This document shows, piece after piece, positions 55,464-64,000 of a stretch of 64,000 nucleotides of DNA. The number at the start of each line of letters is the position of its first letter. The stretch's first letter is position 1. A model generated the notes under the pieces. The model ran no database searches. It was not told the DNA's origin and was given only the letters and a program-made list of their open reading frames with translations. Position numbers and translations under genes: made by a program. This stretch comes from Stieleria varia (lineage in GTDB: Bacteria; Planctomycetota; Planctomycetia; Pirellulales; Pirellulaceae), in the NCBI RefSeq assembly GCF_038443385.1, contig NZ_CP151726.1:8432001-8496000 (forward strand), read 5' to 3'.

Positions 55464-56795
55464 ATGCATCTGCAACATCACGGCGGACATCAGGGCGTCA
55501 CGGGTTCGTGCCACCAACTGACCTTCTCCTCGGGAAAGTCCGTGTTGGTCGATTGTGGGCTCTTTCAAGGCTCCGATGCCCGGCGACATCCGAACTTGGA
55601 GATCGAGTTTCCGCTCGATGGCATCGAAGCCCTGTTGTTGACACACGTGCACATCGACCACGTCGGACGATTGCCGTATCTGATGGCCGCCGGTTTTGAC
55701 GGTCCGATTTATTGCACCCAGCCGACAGCCAAGATGCTGCCGCTGACCATCGAAGACGCGATCAAGATCGGATTCACTCGCAAGGAACGCATGATCGACG
55801 CGTTTCAAGAAACCGTCGCAAAACGATTGCGTCCCATCCCCTACCACGTCTGGACCGAAATCCTGCCAGGCGTCCAAATCCGAGTCTCACCCGCCGGACA
55901 CATCCTCGGCTCGTGCTACTTTGAAATCGATGCCGATGGCCGACGCGCGGTGTTCTCCGGTGACTTGGGCGCGCCACATGCACCGCTGCTCAAAGATCCC
56001 CAACCGCCCGAGCGTGCGGACCTGCTGGTCCTCGAATCGACCTACGGGGACAAGTGCCATGACGGACGCGAACATCGACAACAGACGCTGGAGAACATCC
56101 TCCGTAAGACACTGGAGGACAAAGGCGTCACGATCATTCCCGCTTTCAGCCTCGGACGCACACAAGAACTGCTGTACGAAATGAACGGGATCTTTGAACG
56201 GATCCAGCAACAGTCAGGACGCAGCATCATGAAATCGGTCGATGTCATCGTCGACTCGCCACTGGCATCGCGGTTCACCAAAGTCTACGAGGACTTGCAG
56301 CCGTTCTGGGATGCGGAAGCACAGCATGTGCTGACCTATGACGACCAACCGCTGATGTTCGAGAACCTGACCACGATCGATGACCACGACGAACACCAGT
56401 CGACCCTGGACTACTTGGCCCAAAGCGATCTGCCGGCGATCGTTATCGCGGGCAGCGGGATGTGTACCGGCGGCCGCGTCGTGAACTACCTGAAACGTCT
56501 GCTCGATCGCCCCACCACCGACGTCCTGTTCGTCGGTTATCAAAGCCACGGCACACCCGGTCGGGACATCCAAGCCGGCCGCAAGTCCGTGCGAATTCAC
56601 GGTGAGGAATTGAAAATCCGCGCCGATGTCCACACGATCTCCGGCTACTCGGCTCATGCGGACCAACAAAACCTGATCGATTTCGTCACCGGCATGGATT
56701 CACCGCCACAGGAAGTCGTGTTGGTGCACGGAGAAGATGGCCCGAAAAAAATCCTCGGTGAAAAACTCTCCGAACACGGCATCAACGTGCGATGA
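55464..56795 (+). CDS. Beta-CASP metallo-beta-lactamase RNA-processing nuclease
   Basis: A 443-residue protein of the CPSF73/YSH1-like bacterial group. Metal-binding motif HVHIDHVGRLPYL (about residue 58-70), then AGHILGSCYFEI, VFSGDLGAPHAPLL, ESTYGDKCH, and the beta-CASP domain (IIPAFSLGRTQELLYEM, DSPLASRFTKVY, GSGMCTGGRVVNYLKRLL, ISGYSAHADQQNL, VHGEDGPKKIL). Such enzymes are predicted to cut or trim RNA. It follows the DUF1080 gene by 20 nt on the same strand, but a functional link is not expected. Length is standard. Confidence 0.92.
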   Translation: MHLQHHGGHQGVTGSCHQLTFSSGKSVLVDCGLFQGSDARRHPNLEIEFPLDGIEALLLTHVHIDHVGRLPYLMAAGFDGPIYCTQPTAKMLPLTIEDAIKIGFTRKERMIDAFQETVAKRLRPIPYHVWTEILPGVQIRVSPAGHILGSCYFEIDADGRRAVFSGDLGAPHAPLLKDPQPPERADLLVLESTYGDKCHDGREHRQQTLENILRKTLEDKGVTIIPAFSLGRTQELLYEMNGIFERIQQQSGRSIMKSVDVIVDSPLASRFTKVYEDLQPFWDAEAQHVLTYDDQPLMFENLTTIDDHDEHQSTLDYLAQSDLPAIVIAGSGMCTGGRVVNYLKRLLDRPTTDVLFVGYQSHGTPGRDIQAGRKSVRIHGEELKIRADVHTISGYSAHADQQNLIDFVTGMDSPPQEVVLVHGEDGPKKILGEKLSEHGINVR

Positions 56796-56805
56796 ACCGT
56801 AAAAC

Positions 56806-56880
56806 GATTGTCACTCGGCGTTCCAAGTCGATGGCGTTCTCCGCTGTACGTTGTCGACTCAGAGAGTCGAACGACAATCC
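56806..56880. repeat. Imperfect inverted repeat after the beta-CASP gene
   Basis: GATTGTC...TCCAAGTCG at 56806-56830 faces CGACTC-AGA-GAGTCG and GACAATCC to 56880. It resembles a decayed member of the dispersed element at 10688 and 46454 (shared TCCAAGTCGATGGCG and GTCGAACGACAAT). Confidence 0.6.
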
Positions 56881-57073
56881 GCAAGCGGTAACTTATTAAT
56901 CGCACGTCCCCCGAGACGCGAAATTCGAACCTCGGCGGGTCTCGGCTAGAGCGAATGCATCAGGTAAGGGTGAAAAGCCGCGGTCATCGGTAGGGCTGCT
57001 TGGCGGAGTTGGGGTTGGTGGCGGGGCTGGTTGCGCTCGTCAGAGGGCAGATGGGACGTGAACTGAAAAAAGT

Positions 57074-57724
57074 TCACAGCCAACCATCCAGCCAACCGTC
57101 GCGGACTTCGCCGTCTTGGTTGGTTTGAAAAAACTGTCCACTGCCGACGTCCAAACCGGTTAACCAACCACCACGGCAACAGTTGGTGTCGATGCACACG
57201 GCAAAATCATTTTGCAACGGCACACCGCTTTTCTGCGCCGTGTGCCCGCAGATGACTTTTTTGCTGGACTCCGGTCGTGTCATCGATTCAAACGGTTCCC
57301 AGTGCAAGATGTACTCGGGTTGCTCGCTCATCGGCATGTCGCCGTAAACACACGCGTGCACAAAGATATGCTGATCGGTCTCGTGATACGGCAGCAACTC
57401 ACGCAAGAAATCCACATCACCGGATGTCCATTTCTCATCATCAGCCTGGTCCAGATCCTCATCGCTTGACTGACCAGAATGCCAATGCCCGACTTGCTCT
57501 TCCAGGAACATGATCTCGTGGTTGCCACGCAAACAAATCCAATCGCGTTGCCGAGTCTGCTGACGCAACCATCGGACAACCGACAGGGAATCCGGCCCCC
57601 GATTGATGTAGTCTCCCAGAAAGACGAGCTTGTCCTCGCCGCTCAAGTTCAAGCGATCGATGAGTCGCAACAAAGCATCGAAACAGCCGTGAATGTCGCC
57701 GATCGCAATCGTCCTGGACACCAA
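57074..57724 (-). CDS. PPP-family serine/threonine protein phosphatase
   Basis: A 216-residue metallophosphatase with the PPP signatures: GDIHG (Asp10, His12), LGDYINRGPDS (from residue 37), LRGNHE (from 65) and later HAC and ICGHTAQ. It is of the short bacterial kind (PrpE/phage lambda phosphatase-like), acting on phosphoproteins or dinucleoside polyphosphates. Standing alone, with palindromic repeats just upstream. Confidence 0.88.
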   Translation of the reverse strand: MVSRTIAIGDIHGCFDALLRLIDRLNLSGEDKLVFLGDYINRGPDSLSVVRWLRQQTRQRDWICLRGNHEIMFLEEQVGHWHSGQSSDEDLDQADDEKWTSGDVDFLRELLPYHETDQHIFVHACVYGDMPMSEQPEYILHWEPFESMTRPESSKKVICGHTAQKSGVPLQNDFAVCIDTNCCRGGWLTGLDVGSGQFFQTNQDGEVRDGWLDGWL

Positions 57725-57754
57725 TAAAATCCTTTACCGCGGTATTTCACGTCC

Positions 57755-57890
57755 GTAGGTCATGCTATGCATGACGCAATCCGTTTAACACAACCGGGCC
57801 GCACCGGACGTCACCAACGGTTTTACCAAATCCAGATCACTAAGTGCAAAAACAGGCATATCGTACTTCATCATGCACAGCATGACCTAC
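57755..57890. repeat. Two copies of the GTAGGTCATGC palindrome
   Basis: Copy one at 57755-57775 (GTAGGTCATGCTATGCATGAC) and copy two at 57871-57890 (TCATGCACAGCATGACCTAC) in the 178-nt gap between the phosphatase gene and rtcB. Confidence 0.75.
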
Positions 57891-57902
57891 TCGTTTCATC
57901 AC

Positions 57903-59381
57903 TCAGTCATCCGCATCTGACGCGTCTTTGATGACGAAACGTGCCCGTAGTCGCGCGACCTCGGTCGCCAGACCTGCCTTTTCTACACTACGCAGCACTT
58001 CGTCGAAATCCTTGTACGCCGCTGGCGCCTCATCTTTGGGGTACCTGCGACAGTTCGTCAAGATATCGGCATCGGTGAACGAGTCATCGACCGTTTTCTG
58101 ATCCAGCTCCTTGATCGCACGTCGTCGGCCGAGCATCCGTCCGGCACCGTGATTCACACTGTAGCAGCTTTCGCGCGCGCCCTCGCTGGCCACCATCACG
58201 CTGGAACCGGCTTGTGGGTTTCCGGGCAACAAGATCGGATGACCGGTGTCGGCAAACGGAGTCTGACGCAATGCGTGATGCCCCGCCGGAAACGCTCGCG
58301 TCGCTCCCTTGCGATGCACCCAAGTCGGTCGGTTGTCGACGATTTCTTGGCGGGCGATGTTGTGACTGATGAAATACACCAGGGTCCCTTGTGTTCCGGG
58401 AATGACTTCTTGAAACGCTTCCAAGACCAGTTGGTTGATCAACAGATGGTTGACCGTGGCGAAGTTTGCTCCCAGTGCCATGTCGTCCAAGTACGCATCG
58501 GCCTCGGGTGTTCCCAACGGCGCATGAACCAGTTGCTTGTCGTTGCCCGGATACGGAATTCCCCATTGATCAAATTTTGCCTCCAACGCGCGAAACTGAC
58601 CGGTCGCCAATCGGTGCCCGATGCCACGCGAACCGCAGTGAGACAAGAACGCAACGTGCCCGTCACGTAAACCAAACACTTCCGCGGTCGCGCGTGCCTC
58701 GGGTTGGTCCACCACATCGACGACTTCGCATTCACCGAAGTGATTGCCGCCGCCGTAGGAACCCAACTGCTGGACACGCTCGCGAAACTTGTTGAACACC
58801 CTGCCCTGTCGCAGTTCGTACAAGCGTTGACGCAGCGAATCGACGGAATCGTCGTGTCCGCGATGAAATGCGTCTTCGCAACGCTCGGCCCAACTCGTCG
58901 GGATGCCCAACTTGGCCAAGACGTCTGACGATGCGCCTTCGCACATCGCCGCGGCACCGAGTTTCTCATCGACCTTGCGAGACTTCGGCACGTCACGCGC
59001 TCCCTTGCCCATCCCCGTCGGAATGCGTCGACAAATCGCGTGAATCAACTCACGCCGGATTTCACGCGTCGACACTGCGTCGGCGGGCAAGTCGGTTTGC
59101 AACAGGCTCATGGAACACTTGATGTCGTAACCCACCGGCCCAGGATACACATGCGTGGGCGACGCCAGCACGCAACCGATCGGCGCACCGTATCCACAAT
59201 GCGCATCGGGGTTGAGCACGACCTGCGTGACCCCCGGCGCCGTCCGCGAATTGATCGCTTGCTGCAAACACAACTCATCAAAGGTCGCGCGGATCGCTTC
59301 GGTGCCAAAAACTTTCACCGGCGAATGATGATTGCCCGCCGGCAAAATCGCCGTGGCTTCACCGGTCTCGATCATCTCCAT
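57903..59381 (-). CDS. rtcB: RNA-splicing ligase RtcB
   Basis: A 492-residue ligase that joins 2',3'-cyclic phosphate (or 3'-phosphate) to 5'-OH RNA ends with GTP and manganese. Motifs: NPDAHCGYGAPIG, GYDIKCSM (with the metal-binding Cys), GSYGGGNHFGECEVVD, SHCGSRGIGH and the GMP-linked His411 in VNHGAGRMLGRRRA. The motif words depart from the E. coli form (MPDVHWG, GVDIGCGM), which places it in the other large RtcB clade. The start ATG at 59381 has AGGAG 7 nt ahead. No archease or RtcA gene is adjacent. Confidence 0.93.
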   Translation of the reverse strand: MEMIETGEATAILPAGNHHSPVKVFGTEAIRATFDELCLQQAINSRTAPGVTQVVLNPDAHCGYGAPIGCVLASPTHVYPGPVGYDIKCSMSLLQTDLPADAVSTREIRRELIHAICRRIPTGMGKGARDVPKSRKVDEKLGAAAMCEGASSDVLAKLGIPTSWAERCEDAFHRGHDDSVDSLRQRLYELRQGRVFNKFRERVQQLGSYGGGNHFGECEVVDVVDQPEARATAEVFGLRDGHVAFLSHCGSRGIGHRLATGQFRALEAKFDQWGIPYPGNDKQLVHAPLGTPEADAYLDDMALGANFATVNHLLINQLVLEAFQEVIPGTQGTLVYFISHNIARQEIVDNRPTWVHRKGATRAFPAGHHALRQTPFADTGHPILLPGNPQAGSSVMVASEGARESCYSVNHGAGRMLGRRRAIKELDQKTVDDSFTDADILTNCRRYPKDEAPAAYKDFDEVLRSVEKAGLATEVARLRARFVIKDASDADD

Positions 59382-59461
59382 CCTATCACTCCTGTATTTC
59401 TCACCATATGTTTGATTCCATTCAGAGTGAAACCGATGACCGGAGGTTCACGCCGATGCGG

Positions 59462-60430
59462 TCAATTGGAATCGCCCACCACGGGCAGCTCACCCTGTTG
59501 CTTGGCAAACTCTCGCAACGGCTTGGGCAACGGGAACTTCACGGACTCCTCTCGCACCACCGACGTCTGGACCGTCGCGTCAAAGGTCTCGACCAACCAG
59601 TCGATGGTCGATTGCACGACGGACTCGGGTGCACTGGCCCCGGCAGTGATCAAGACATGATCGTCTGGACTGAAATCATCCTTGCTCAGATCTTGCGGGC
59701 CATCGGCCAGAAAAGCACGCTTGCCCGACTCGCGCGCCAATTCTTTGAGTCGCTGAGAGTTACTGCTGTTCTGGCTCCCCAACACGATCACGACGTCCGC
59801 ATCGGCCGACAAGACACGCACCGCTTCCTGCCGATTCTGTGTTGCGTAACAGATGTCTTCCTTGGGGGGACTTTCGATGTGTGGAAAGCGTTGTTTGAGC
59901 CGGCGGATGATCCGGTTCGCGTCGTCGACACTCAATGTGGTCTGGGTCAAGTAAGCCAGTTTGGCACCCTCGCGAACCTGCAACGCATCCACACCGCCCT
60001 CGTCCTCGACCAACAAGATCGCTTCGGGGGCCTCTCCCATGGTCCCGATCACTTCGTCGTGTCCCTCGTGGCCGATCAGAATGATCGTGTACCCTTCCCT
60101 GGCATACTTGATCGCCTCCAGGTGGACCTTGGTGACCAGGGGGCAAGTAGCATCAACCGCGTTGAGCTTCCTCTGGCGAGCCGCTTGCCGCACTTCAGGC
60201 GATACCCCGTGAGCGGAAAACAGCAGCACGCTGGACTCGGGAACTTCGCTGATCGAATCGACAAACACCGCCCCCTCTTCCTTGAATCGGTTGACGACGT
60301 ACTGGTTGTGTACGATCTCGTGATACACATAGACCGGCGGCCCAAATTTCTTGAGAGCCAAATCCAGCGAATCGATCGCCATATTGACGCCGGCGCAAAA
60401 ACCGCGGGGTGCTGCTAGGGTGATTTTCAT
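59462..60430 (-). CDS. ispH: 4-Hydroxy-3-methylbut-2-enyl diphosphate reductase IspH
   Basis: A 322-residue [4Fe-4S] enzyme that makes IPP and DMAPP in the MEP pathway. All three cluster cysteines are at the canonical spots: Cys12 (PRGFCAGV), Cys96 (DATCPLV), Cys194 (DICYATQNRQ), with the catalytic Glu126 in GHEGHDEVIGT. The start ATG at 60430 gives the typical N-terminus MKITLAAPRGFCAGV. It is divergent from hpnC with 90 nt between them, so the shared region may coordinate precursor supply with squalene synthesis. Confidence 0.97.
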   Translation of the reverse strand: MKITLAAPRGFCAGVNMAIDSLDLALKKFGPPVYVYHEIVHNQYVVNRFKEEGAVFVDSISEVPESSVLLFSAHGVSPEVRQAARQRKLNAVDATCPLVTKVHLEAIKYAREGYTIILIGHEGHDEVIGTMGEAPEAILLVEDEGGVDALQVREGAKLAYLTQTTLSVDDANRIIRRLKQRFPHIESPPKEDICYATQNRQEAVRVLSADADVVIVLGSQNSSNSQRLKELARESGKRAFLADGPQDLSKDDFSPDDHVLITAGASAPESVVQSTIDWLVETFDATVQTSVVREESVKFPLPKPLREFAKQQGELPVVGDSN

Positions 60431-60520
60431 AAGATTTTTATCTGCTCCACTGGATGCTGGCTGAACCTGCCAGAATAACCGCCAGCCCCCAAGTTCGTCT
60501 AACCCGTCTATTCGCCTGAA

Positions 60521-61456
60521 ATGACTCCGGAATCCCCAAACGCCCGTGTCGAGCGGACCGCCGAGATCATCGCTAGCGAGTTGGCGTGCCGTCGACTCGC
60601 CAAATCGCACTACGAAAACTTCCTGGTCGCCACCGTCTTGCTGCCCCGCCGACTCCGTCAGCACTTTTACAACATCTACGCATTCTGCCGCACGGCGGAC
60701 GATGCCGCCGATGAATCAGCTTCCCCTCAAATCGCCCTGGAAAAACTGGCTCAGCTCCAATCCTCGCTCGACGCGACTTTTGCAGGCAATCCACCCAGCA
60801 AAAACGCCATCGACGGGAAATCACTCGAAACGGACCTCTTCCCCGCACTCCATCATACGATCGTCGTCCATCGCCTCGACCAATCACCCTTTGACGACCT
60901 GCTGTCCGCGTTTCGCCAAGACCAGTCGGTCAACCGATACGAATCGACGCCTCAATTGCTGGATTATTGCCGCCGCTCAGCCAATCCGGTGGGCCGCATC
61001 CTGCTGAAACTCGCCGACGCCGAGAGCTGCGAGAACGCGGCCTTGTCCGATTCTCTTTGCACCGGGCTACAACTCGTCAACTTTTGGCAAGACGTCGCGC
61101 GGGATTATCGCGAGATCAATCGTGTCTACCTGCCCGCCGATCGAATGCGAGACTCCGGCGTGTCTGAAAACATGCTCAACGAATCCACCACCCCGGCTCC
61201 GTTGCGCAGCTTGCTGGCGAAACTGTGCGACGAAGCAGAATGCTACCTCAATGCCGGATTGCCACTTGCCGAGAACGTCCCCAAGTGGCTTGCCAACGAC
61301 GTGCGAATGTTCGCCCAGGGCGGACTTGCGACGGCCAAGGCGATCCGGGCAATCGACTACGACGTCTTGCGCACACGTCCCGTGGTCAGCAAATGGGGTC
61401 AACTAGTGATGCTGGCCAAGACAATGCTGGCCAAGACAATACTGGGTCGCTCGTGA
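60521..61456 (+). CDS. hpnC: Squalene synthesis protein HpnC
   Basis: A 311-residue trans-isoprenyl diphosphate synthase-like enzyme. The two aspartate-rich motifs are FCRTADDAADE and FWQDVARDYREIN, with YCRRSANPVGRILL between. In the HpnCDE route HpnD makes presqualene diphosphate from two farnesyl diphosphates, HpnC turns it into hydroxysqualene and HpnE reduces that to squalene. The first gene of the operon; it starts 90 nt from ispH on the other strand. The C-terminus has a small internal repeat, MLAKTMLAKTIL. Confidence 0.9.
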   Translation: MTPESPNARVERTAEIIASELACRRLAKSHYENFLVATVLLPRRLRQHFYNIYAFCRTADDAADESASPQIALEKLAQLQSSLDATFAGNPPSKNAIDGKSLETDLFPALHHTIVVHRLDQSPFDDLLSAFRQDQSVNRYESTPQLLDYCRRSANPVGRILLKLADAESCENAALSDSLCTGLQLVNFWQDVARDYREINRVYLPADRMRDSGVSENMLNESTTPAPLRSLLAKLCDEAECYLNAGLPLAENVPKWLANDVRMFAQGGLATAKAIRAIDYDVLRTRPVVSKWGQLVMLAKTMLAKTILGRS

Positions 61457-61490
61457 GTATCCCCTCAGCGTGCTAGCCGACTCGGCTATC

Positions 61491-62504
61491 ATGGTGTCCA
61501 TGTCATCGAACAAACAAACCCTGACGAGCTACCGACACGTTCGACGAATCTCCCGTCGCAGCGGCAGCAATTTTTACCGATCGTTTTGGCTGCTGCCCAA
61601 GACGAAGCGGGATTCGATGTGCGCCCTCTATGCCTTCGCACGCGTGACCGATGACCTGGGAGACTGCGACCAACCCACGGCGCTCCGCACCCAGTGGCTC
61701 AACTGGTGGCGTCAAACCACGGCTCTGAATTTGATCCAGCAGTCATCGCCGCAACACATCACACTGGCACCGGGAATCGCCGAAGACACCTCGGCATGGC
61801 CGATCGACTTGAACCGACACGCCCGTGAAATCTTGCCCGCACTGCGAGACACGGTCGACCGTTTCGAAATCCCATCACGCTACTTGTTGGAGATCATCGA
61901 CGGCGTCTTGGCCGACCAACAAAAAACTCGATTCGACACCTACGAACAACTCGAACACTATTGTTACCTGGTTGCCTCCGCCGTCGGACTGGCATGCTTG
62001 CACATTTGGGAGTTCCGCGAACCGCTGCCCACCGACGCGGCGATCGATTGCGGCCTCGCTTTTCAGCTCACAAACATTCTGCGTGATATCTCCGAAGACG
62101 CGCGTCGCGGCAGAATCTACTTGCCACGTCAGCACTACGAGCAACACGGGATGTGCGAAGACGACTTGCTCAAGCCGCGTGCCGACGACCGACTGCGTTG
62201 CCTGATCGATGATGAAATCAACCGCGCCGAACGTCTGTTCAATTCCGGCTGGCGAGTCTGGGACTCGCTCAGCGACGACGGACGTCCGATGTTCAGCATG
62301 ATGTGGCGGACCTATCGACGTCTGCTGTCTCGGATCGCGGAAGACCCTCGGGCGGTTGCCACCAAACGCGTGCGTTTGTCGGCGAGCGAGAAACTCGGTT
62401 TGGTCTCACGCCATTTCATCTCTCCGATTTTCAGACGCCTGCCCGTGCCTCCCATCGAAGTCGCACGACCCAAGCCGCACATCGAGACGTCGCCCCCCAA
62501 GTGA
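61491..62504 (+). CDS. hpnD: Presqualene diphosphate synthase HpnD
   Basis: About 337 residues from the ATG at 61491 (61500 is an alternative). Aspartate motifs ARVTDDLGD and TNILRDISEDARRGRIYLP, plus YCYLVASAVGLACLHIWEF, typical of phytoene/squalene synthases of the HpnD kind. It condenses two farnesyl diphosphates to presqualene diphosphate. It starts 34 nt after hpnC, and its stop overlaps the GTG start of hpnE. Confidence 0.9.
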   Translation: MVSMSSNKQTLTSYRHVRRISRRSGSNFYRSFWLLPKTKRDSMCALYAFARVTDDLGDCDQPTALRTQWLNWWRQTTALNLIQQSSPQHITLAPGIAEDTSAWPIDLNRHAREILPALRDTVDRFEIPSRYLLEIIDGVLADQQKTRFDTYEQLEHYCYLVASAVGLACLHIWEFREPLPTDAAIDCGLAFQLTNILRDISEDARRGRIYLPRQHYEQHGMCEDDLLKPRADDRLRCLIDDEINRAERLFNSGWRVWDSLSDDGRPMFSMMWRTYRRLLSRIAEDPRAVATKRVRLSASEKLGLVSRHFISPIFRRLPVPPIEVARPKPHIETSPPK

Positions 62505-63955
62505 TACCGCCTCCCGATTCACACAACAGACAACGCGTCGTCATCATCGGCGGTGGACTCGCCGGGCTCGCAGCAGCCGAAGCACTCGCGCGGCACGCGG
62601 CCGCTCGCGTCGACATCACGCTGCTGGAATCCAAACGGAATTTGGGCGGCCGCGCGGGCTCATTCCAAGACCGCGGCACCGATGAAATCATCGACTACTG
62701 TCAACACGCAGCGATGGGATGCTGCACTCAACTAATCGGCTTGCTGGATCGATGTGGCATTGGGCACCAAATGCATCGATACGATTCGCTTCATTTTTTG
62801 CATCCCGAACACCCGCCCAGCAAATTCGCGCCGTCACGCTGGCTGCCCGCGCCACTACATTTGGCTCGCACGATCAGCTCGCTGCGTTACCTGACCAGCA
62901 GACAAAAACGCGAAATACAACGCGGCCTGTTTCGTCTGATGCGTACCTCGACAAGTTCGTTGCGAGACGTCACCGCAGCGGATTGGCTGCAACAAAACGG
63001 TCAGAGCACCGCGTCGGTGCAACGATTCTGGGACGTGATCTTGGTGAGTGCGTTGGGCGAGTCCACGCAGTTCGTTGCGATGTCGGCCGCACGCAAAGTG
63101 ATGATGGATGGATTCGCCGCCGCTCGCGGCGCAAGCGATGTTCTGATTCCCAAACTGCCACTGCAAGAATTGTTCGGCATCGAATTGGCCGATCGCATCC
63201 GAGCATTGGGCGTTGAGATCCAATGTTCCAAATCGGTGACCGGTGTTTCCCAAGACAATACCAAACCGACGATGACCACGGCGGATGAAACGCTACATGC
63301 CGACCATGTGATTTGCGCCGTGCCGTGGCACCAAGTCTCGCGTGTTTTGGCACCGCTTCGCCAAACCGAGCTGGCGCAGTCGATGGACTTCGACGCGGTC
63401 TCCGGCTTTCCCACTTCTCCGATCACCGGAATGCATCTGTGGTTTGATCGCCCGATCACGACGCTTGATCACGCGGTGATGGTGGGCACGCGTGCGCAAT
63501 GGCTATTTCATGTCGCGAGTCAATCGGAGCATTACTACCAAGTCGTCATCAGTGCTTCGCGACAACCAGAGGGAGAGACCAAATCGCACTTGGTCGAGAC
63601 GGTCTTGGGCGAACTGCACCACGCGTTTCCGCGTTCCCGAGATGCCAAGCTGCTGCGGAGTCAAGTGGTCATGGACCCCAAGAGCGTTTTCTCCATCCGA
63701 CCCGATGTCGAAAAGAAACGCCCCGACGCTACCACCGCCCTGCCCTGGCTGCACTTGGCCGGAGATTGGACCAACACCGGTTGGCCAGCCACGATGGAGG
63801 GCGCTGTGATCAGCGGCCGACTGGCCGCAGCCAGCGTTCTGCGACAATCAGGCGGTGTTGCCGATGCCCCGCCAGAAGATGACTCACCAGAACAGCCTGT
63901 CTCGGTCACGGGACAACCCGCCGGATGGCTCGCCAAAATGCTGATCGTACCGTGA
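62501..63955 (+). CDS. hpnE: Hydroxysqualene dehydroxylase HpnE
   Basis: 484 residues from a GTG start that overlaps the hpnD stop (GTGA). An FAD-dependent amine-oxidase/phytoene-desaturase-like enzyme: RVVIIGGGLAGLAAAEALARH at the N-terminus, ESKRNLGGRAGS, and near the C-terminus LHLAGDWTNTGWPATMEGAV. It reduces hydroxysqualene to squalene, completing HpnCDE. The alternative start at 62303 lies inside hpnD and is rejected. The last 30 residues are a hydrophilic tail. No squalene-hopene cyclase gene is in the window; the product may go to hopanoids, sterols or other squalene-derived lipids. Confidence 0.92.
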   Translation: MIPPPDSHNRQRVVIIGGGLAGLAAAEALARHAAARVDITLLESKRNLGGRAGSFQDRGTDEIIDYCQHAAMGCCTQLIGLLDRCGIGHQMHRYDSLHFLHPEHPPSKFAPSRWLPAPLHLARTISSLRYLTSRQKREIQRGLFRLMRTSTSSLRDVTAADWLQQNGQSTASVQRFWDVILVSALGESTQFVAMSAARKVMMDGFAAARGASDVLIPKLPLQELFGIELADRIRALGVEIQCSKSVTGVSQDNTKPTMTTADETLHADHVICAVPWHQVSRVLAPLRQTELAQSMDFDAVSGFPTSPITGMHLWFDRPITTLDHAVMVGTRAQWLFHVASQSEHYYQVVISASRQPEGETKSHLVETVLGELHHAFPRSRDAKLLRSQVVMDPKSVFSIRPDVEKKRPDATTALPWLHLAGDWTNTGWPATMEGAVISGRLAAASVLRQSGGVADAPPEDDSPEQPVSVTGQPAGWLAKMLIVP

Positions 63956-64000
63956 TCATATCCCCCCAGTCCTGCATTAGTCTTACCTCCCACTGGTCAT

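Overview
The window looks like chromosomal DNA of a planctomycete, most likely a Rhodopirellula-like member of the Pirellulales. This is inferred from gene content and repeats, not from a marker gene: no rRNA or tRNA gene is visible. Supporting features are a RoxA/MauG-like dihaem cytochrome, a metacaspase fused to a formylglycine-enzyme-like domain, a response regulator with its DNA-binding domain in front of the receiver, a DUF1080 lipoprotein, large secreted Ig-like proteins, hpnCDE squalene genes, and many palindromic intergenic repeats with the core GCCTCAGGCGCTAGCCGTGG.

Layout. 1-2.8 kb: a partial DUF4058 gene, an LplT-like MFS transporter and an unknown gene. 2.8-11 kb: an accessory island bounded on both sides by nested inverted repeats. 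It carries a three-gene operon of two paralogous proteins resembling the P47/OrfX (TULIP) family of clostridial toxin clusters and one 1215-residue protein with a beta-rich front half and an amphipathic, membrane-active-looking back half. This is the best candidate for an undescribed system. 11-15 kb: a thiC-ykgJ-subtilase operon with overlapping or abutting genes, and a dihaem cytochrome. 15-21.9 kb: a membrane protein coupled to a methyltransferase, a secreted Ig-like protein, an ArnT-like glycosyltransferase and threonine aldolase. 22-26.3 kb: hisD, hisC, a repeat block, hisB, and a two-gene nucleotidyltransferase module attached to hisB. 26.4-31.3 kb: a CPA1 antiporter, ppnP and membrane proteins.

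31.6-34.8 kb is a repeat-rich region. A metacaspase-FGE protein lies beside a Y1 (HUH) REP-associated transposase gene that sits between two REP arrays. The upstream array is built of 154-bp tandem units. 34.8-40.5 kb: gatB-gatA (no gatC), a ParE-type toxin-antitoxin pair, and a histidine kinase with its response regulator. 40.9-49.9 kb: mnmG, a secreted proline-rich protein, holA, a GYF/coiled-coil protein and an ABC ATPase. 49.9-56.8 kb: a large exported membrane protein, a MazG-like protein, a sulfotransferase, a DUF1080 lipoprotein and a beta-CASP nuclease. 57-64 kb: a PPP-type phosphatase, RtcB RNA ligase, ispH, and divergently the hpnC-hpnD-hpnE operon. IspH feeds the isoprenoid pool and HpnCDE turn farnesyl diphosphate into squalene, so this end is an isoprenoid/hopanoid-precursor locus.

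Operon calls rest on spacing and on ATGA/GTGA overlaps. Functional calls rest on recognisable motifs only; no database search was possible.
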